From the NCBI GenBank assembly GCA_002427975.1, contig DIZT01000251.1, positions 1 through 8,383 on the forward strand: DNA of 8,383 bases, in the 5' to 3' direction. Shown here one piece after another: positions 6,372-8,383 of the stretch. Source of the stretch: Micrococcaceae bacterium UBA6021 (GTDB lineage Bacteria; Actinomycetota; Actinomycetes; Actinomycetales; Micrococcaceae). The notes under the pieces were generated by a model. It ran no database searches, was not told the origin of the DNA, and saw only the letters and a program-made list of their open reading frames with translations. Position numbers and translations under genes: made by a program. The first letter of the stretch is position 1; each line of letters opens with the position of its first letter.

Positions 6372-6387
6372 TTACCACATGTAGTGG
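6372..6387. promoter_or_regulatory. NrdR box 2, promoter-distal
   Basis: TTACCACATGTAGTGG shares ACATGTAG with box 1 and fits the NrdR-box pattern. The centres of the two boxes are exactly 32 bp apart, about three helical turns. This is the tandem spacing established for NrdR operators. It lies just upstream of the -35 element. Confidence 0.75.
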
Positions 6388-6418
6388 TAGCTGCAGCCTG
6401 CTGCGTATGCCCGTTGCC

Positions 6419-7795
6419 TCAGGTGGCCTGGCGGAAACGTGCCGTGACTGCCTCACCATGCGCCGGCAGATCCTCGGCACCGGAAAGGCTCACAATGTGC
6501 CCGCTGACTTCCTGCAGCGCAGCCCGGGTGTAGTTGATGACCTGGATGGCGCGCAGGAAGGTGGTGACATTAAGTCCGGAAGAAAACGCCGCCGTCCCGC
6601 TGGTGGGCAAGACGTGGTTGGAGCCCGCGCAATAGTCCCCCAGGCTGACCGGGCTGTAGTCCCCCACAAAGATCGCCCCGGCGTTGCGGATCCGGGCTGC
6701 TACTGCCGGAGCATCTGCGGTCATGATCTCAAGGTGTTCCGCGGCATAGGCATCGCAGGCGGCAATGCCCTGTTTGAGGTCCTCCACCATGACAACGCCG
6801 GACTGCGGGCCGGAAAGTGCCTCACACACGCGCTCAGAGTGCTTGGTGAGCGCGGCCTGCCGGTCCAGTTCCAGGCGGACTGCCGCGGCAAGATCCTCCG
6901 AGTCGGTGATGAGCACCGAAGCCGCCTGGGGGTCGTGCTCAGCCTGGCTGATCAGGTCTGCGGCCACGAGGTCGGGTTGAGCGGTGGCATCAGCCAGGAT
7001 GGCGATTTCGGTGGTTCCCGCCTCGGAATCGATTCCCACGACACCCTTGACCAGGCGTTTCGCCGTGGCCACAAAGATGTTTCCCGGACCGGTGACGACA
7101 TCAACGGGCTCCAGCGCCGGACCAGCGTCGCCGGCTTCCACGCCGTAGGCGAAGGCGGCGATGGCCTGCGCGCCGCCGATCGCGTACACCTCGCTAATGC
7201 CGAGCAAGGCGGCCGCCGCAAGAATGGTGGGGTGCGGGAGGCCACCGAAGTCCTTTTGCGGCGGCGATGCCAGCGCGATGGACTCCACTCCCGCAGCCAG
7301 CGCCGGCACAACGTTCATGATGACCGAGGACGGGTACACGGCCAGGCCGCCCGGGACGTACAGCCCGACCCGCGCCACCGGTACCCACTTCTGGCTCACT
7401 AGTGCACCGTCGGCCAGTTCGACGTCGATATCGCGCGGACGCTGCCTGTCCGCGAACCGGCGTGCACGGCTGATGGATTCTTCCAGCGCACGTCGAACGG
7501 CCGGGTCCAGGTCCGCGAGAGCCCGGGCCAACGATTCCGCCGGAACACGCGGGTGAAGCTGCTGAACGCCGTCGAATCGCAGTGCCAGGTCGCTGAGGGC
7601 GGAAAAACCGTGCTCACGGACGGTTTTGATAATGTCCAGGACCTTCTGTTCCGCGTCGGCCACGGTGTGCTGCCGGGCGCGGGGGACGGCGGCGCGCAGG
7701 CCAGCGAGGGTCAGCCCCCTGCCCCGAAGGTCGACCGTCCGGAAGCGGACAGCTGCGGCAGGAGGGGTGGCAGGAAACTCAGGAGAAATGGTCAC
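6419..7795 (-). CDS. hisD: Histidinol dehydrogenase
   Basis: HisD catalyses the last two steps of histidine synthesis, oxidising L-histidinol to L-histidine with two NAD+ in the cytoplasm as a zinc homodimer. The 458 residues are close to the family's usual length. By spacing against E. coli HisD, the zinc ligands are Q284 and H287 (ISQAEHDP), D387 ([14 protein letters not shown]) and H446 (LPAHGEA), with catalytic E353-H354 (AAEHLEI). [28 protein letters not shown] and [14 protein letters not shown] are also conserved. The start is GTG at 7795, nine nt after the stop of the upstream membrane gene; no well-spaced ribosome site is present, so initiation is either coupled or leaderless. hisC and hisB, which commonly follow hisD in actinobacteria, are absent here; nrdR follows instead. 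No strong terminator separates hisD from nrdR. Confidence 0.96.
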   Translation of the reverse strand: MTISPEFPATPPAAAVRFRTVDLRGRGLTLAGLRAAVPRARQHTVADAEQKVLDIIKTVREHGFSALSDLALRFDGVQQLHPRVPAESLARALADLDPAVRRALEESISRARRFADRQRPRDIDVELADGALVSQKWVPVARVGLYVPGGLAVYPSSVIMNVVPALAAGVESIALASPPQKDFGGLPHPTILAAAALLGISEVYAIGGAQAIAAFAYGVEAGDAGPALEPVDVVTGPGNIFVATAKRLVKGVVGIDSEAGTTEIAILADATAQPDLVAADLISQAEHDPQAASVLITDSEDLAAAVRLELDRQAALTKHSERVCEALSGPQSGVVMVEDLKQGIAACDAYAAEHLEIMTADAPAVAARIRNAGAIFVGDYSPVSLGDYCAGSNHVLPTSGTAAFSSGLNVTTFLRAIQVINYTRAALQEVSGHIVSLSGAEDLPAHGEAVTARFRQAT

Positions 7796-7801
7796 CCGTC
7801 C

Positions 7802-7807
7802 ATTTTA
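7802..7807 (-). promoter_or_regulatory. Candidate -10 element of hisD overlapping the upstream stop codon
   Basis: TAAAAT on the minus strand is followed by six bases (GGACGG) and the hisD GTG, the same geometry seen at panB and map. Its first three bases are the TAA stop of the membrane-protein gene. Cotranscription with translational coupling is an equally good explanation for the missing ribosome site. Confidence 0.4.
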
Positions 7808-8338
7808 CGCGGCCGGTGCCCTGCCTTCGGCTGCCGGGGTGCCCGCACCCCGGGGCCCGCTCCTGAGGAGCTTAGTCAGGCCCAGGACAAACACGGACGT
7901 TGCCGTCGCGGCCGGCCACAGGAGCAGCACCGACAAGGACCGGAGCGAGAACGCAACACTGGCGCTGACGGACGTGTCGGCCGGTCCGCCCCACAACTGG
8001 CCCGCGAGCACGCCTGCCTGCCAGGCGATCACCGCGCCACCCACTCCGCCGGCAAGGCTCAGGAGGAAGGCCGCCTGCGCATCCCGGCCACCCTTATCCG
8101 GCAGGAAGACGGCCACCAGACACCCGGCGAAGACACACAAGCCGGCAAGGGTCAGGTCCCTCGGCAGCCATACCTCCGGATGAGTCCCGTCCGCCAGTGC
8201 GGGGTTGCGGGTGATCAGGTTCAGTCCGCCCGGTGCCAGCAGCCACCACACCAGGCCCACAGGAATACCACCGGCGGCAGCAGCGGCAAACCATTTCCAC
8301 GGCAGCAGGGAGGACCGGCGGCTGATGTGTTGTCTCAT
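7805..8338 (-). CDS. Four-helix integral membrane protein of unknown function (possibly DUF2567-like)
   Basis: The 177-residue protein starts MRQHISRRSSLLPWKW, a basic N-terminus without a cleavable signal, then has four hydrophobic segments at about 15-36, 62-80, 88-111 and 131-155. A polar loop lies between the first two (about 37-61) and the C-terminal tail after 157 is basic then Ala/Pro-rich. By the positive-inside rule both ends should be cytoplasmic. GLVWWLLAPGG at the end of the first helix followed by an extracytoplasmic loop recalls the small actinobacterial membrane family DUF2567, but I cannot confirm that by search. There are no obvious catalytic residues, metal sites or transporter motifs. 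hisD follows after 9 nt on the same strand, so the two may be cotranscribed; a link to histidine synthesis is not implied. The ATG at 8338 is the natural start, preceded by TAAGGT. Confidence 0.8.
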   Translation of the reverse strand: MRQHISRRSSLLPWKWFAAAAAGGIPVGLVWWLLAPGGLNLITRNPALADGTHPEVWLPRDLTLAGLCVFAGCLVAVFLPDKGGRDAQAAFLLSLAGGVGGAVIAWQAGVLAGQLWGGPADTSVSASVAFSLRSLSVLLLWPAATATSVFVLGLTKLLRSGPRGAGTPAAEGRAPAA

Positions 8339-8345
8339 GAAACAA

Positions 8346-8351
8346 ACCTTA
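8346..8351 (-). promoter_or_regulatory. Candidate -10 element of the membrane-protein gene
   Basis: TAAGGT on the minus strand lies seven bases before the ATG at 8338, in an AT-rich patch near the window edge. It fits TANNNT and a leaderless start. The AAGG within it could instead be a weak ribosome site at 8-nt spacing, so the reading is ambiguous. Confidence 0.35.
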
Positions 8352-8383
8352 ACAAATGTCCGGCGTACCCGATCAGATGACGT

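Noticed and set aside
6391..6402. CTGCAGCCTGCTGC-type short inverted repeats between hisD and nrdR as a terminator
   Set aside because: The possible stems are only four or five base pairs with tiny loops and no T-tract, too weak to call.
6407..7402. Open frame of 331 codons on the plus strand
   Set aside because: It is antisense to hisD, which has every zinc and catalytic residue in place.
7553..8380. Open frame of 275 codons on the plus strand
   Set aside because: It is antisense to the hisD start and the membrane-protein gene; the product is low-complexity and Gly/Arg/Gln-rich with no family resemblance.
1..8383. Mobile elements, CRISPR arrays, defence or secondary-metabolite genes
   Set aside because: No transposase, integrase, terminal inverted repeats, regularly spaced repeats or foreign-looking composition is seen; every gene but two belongs to a known housekeeping family.

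Overview
The window is GC-rich actinobacterial chromosome, most likely Arthrobacter/Pseudarthrobacter or another Micrococcaceae. This rests on remembered family resemblance, not on a search. The proteins that suggest it are a 446-residue GlnA2-type glutamine synthetase next to GlnE, a proline-tailed type 1c methionine aminopeptidase, a polyphosphate glucokinase, NrdR, and TANNNT-type promoters placed directly on start codons. All genes look native: codon use is uniform and there are no mobile elements, tRNA or rRNA genes, CRISPR arrays or broken genes.

Layout. 1-2501 (minus): glnA2 followed by glnE, which runs off the left edge. The two form a nitrogen-metabolism pair 6 nt apart and in the same reading frame. 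2502-2763: divergent control region with a GlnR-like direct repeat on the glnA2 side and a palindrome plus -10 element on the panB side. 2764-3669 (plus): panB, the first committed step toward pantothenate and CoA. 3666-3830 (minus): a 54-residue SPOR-like protein whose stop codon overlaps the panB stop. 3954-5691 (plus): map, then ppgK. 5726-5762: a hairpin between the convergent ppgK and nrdR. 5766-6269 (minus): nrdR, preceded by two tandem NrdR boxes laid over its promoter. 6419-7795 (minus): hisD. 7805-8338 (minus): a four-helix membrane protein of unknown function, 9 nt upstream of hisD.

The genes are mostly housekeeping functions with separate control: nitrogen assimilation, CoA, N-terminal protein processing, glucose phosphorylation from polyphosphate, ribonucleotide reductase regulation and histidine synthesis. 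I found no convincing undescribed multi-gene system. The most informative signals are regulatory: the nrdR autoregulatory boxes, the recurrent TANNNT-N6/7-start (leaderless) pattern, the palindrome in the panB promoter, the in-frame glnA2/glnE junction, and the small convergent gene.
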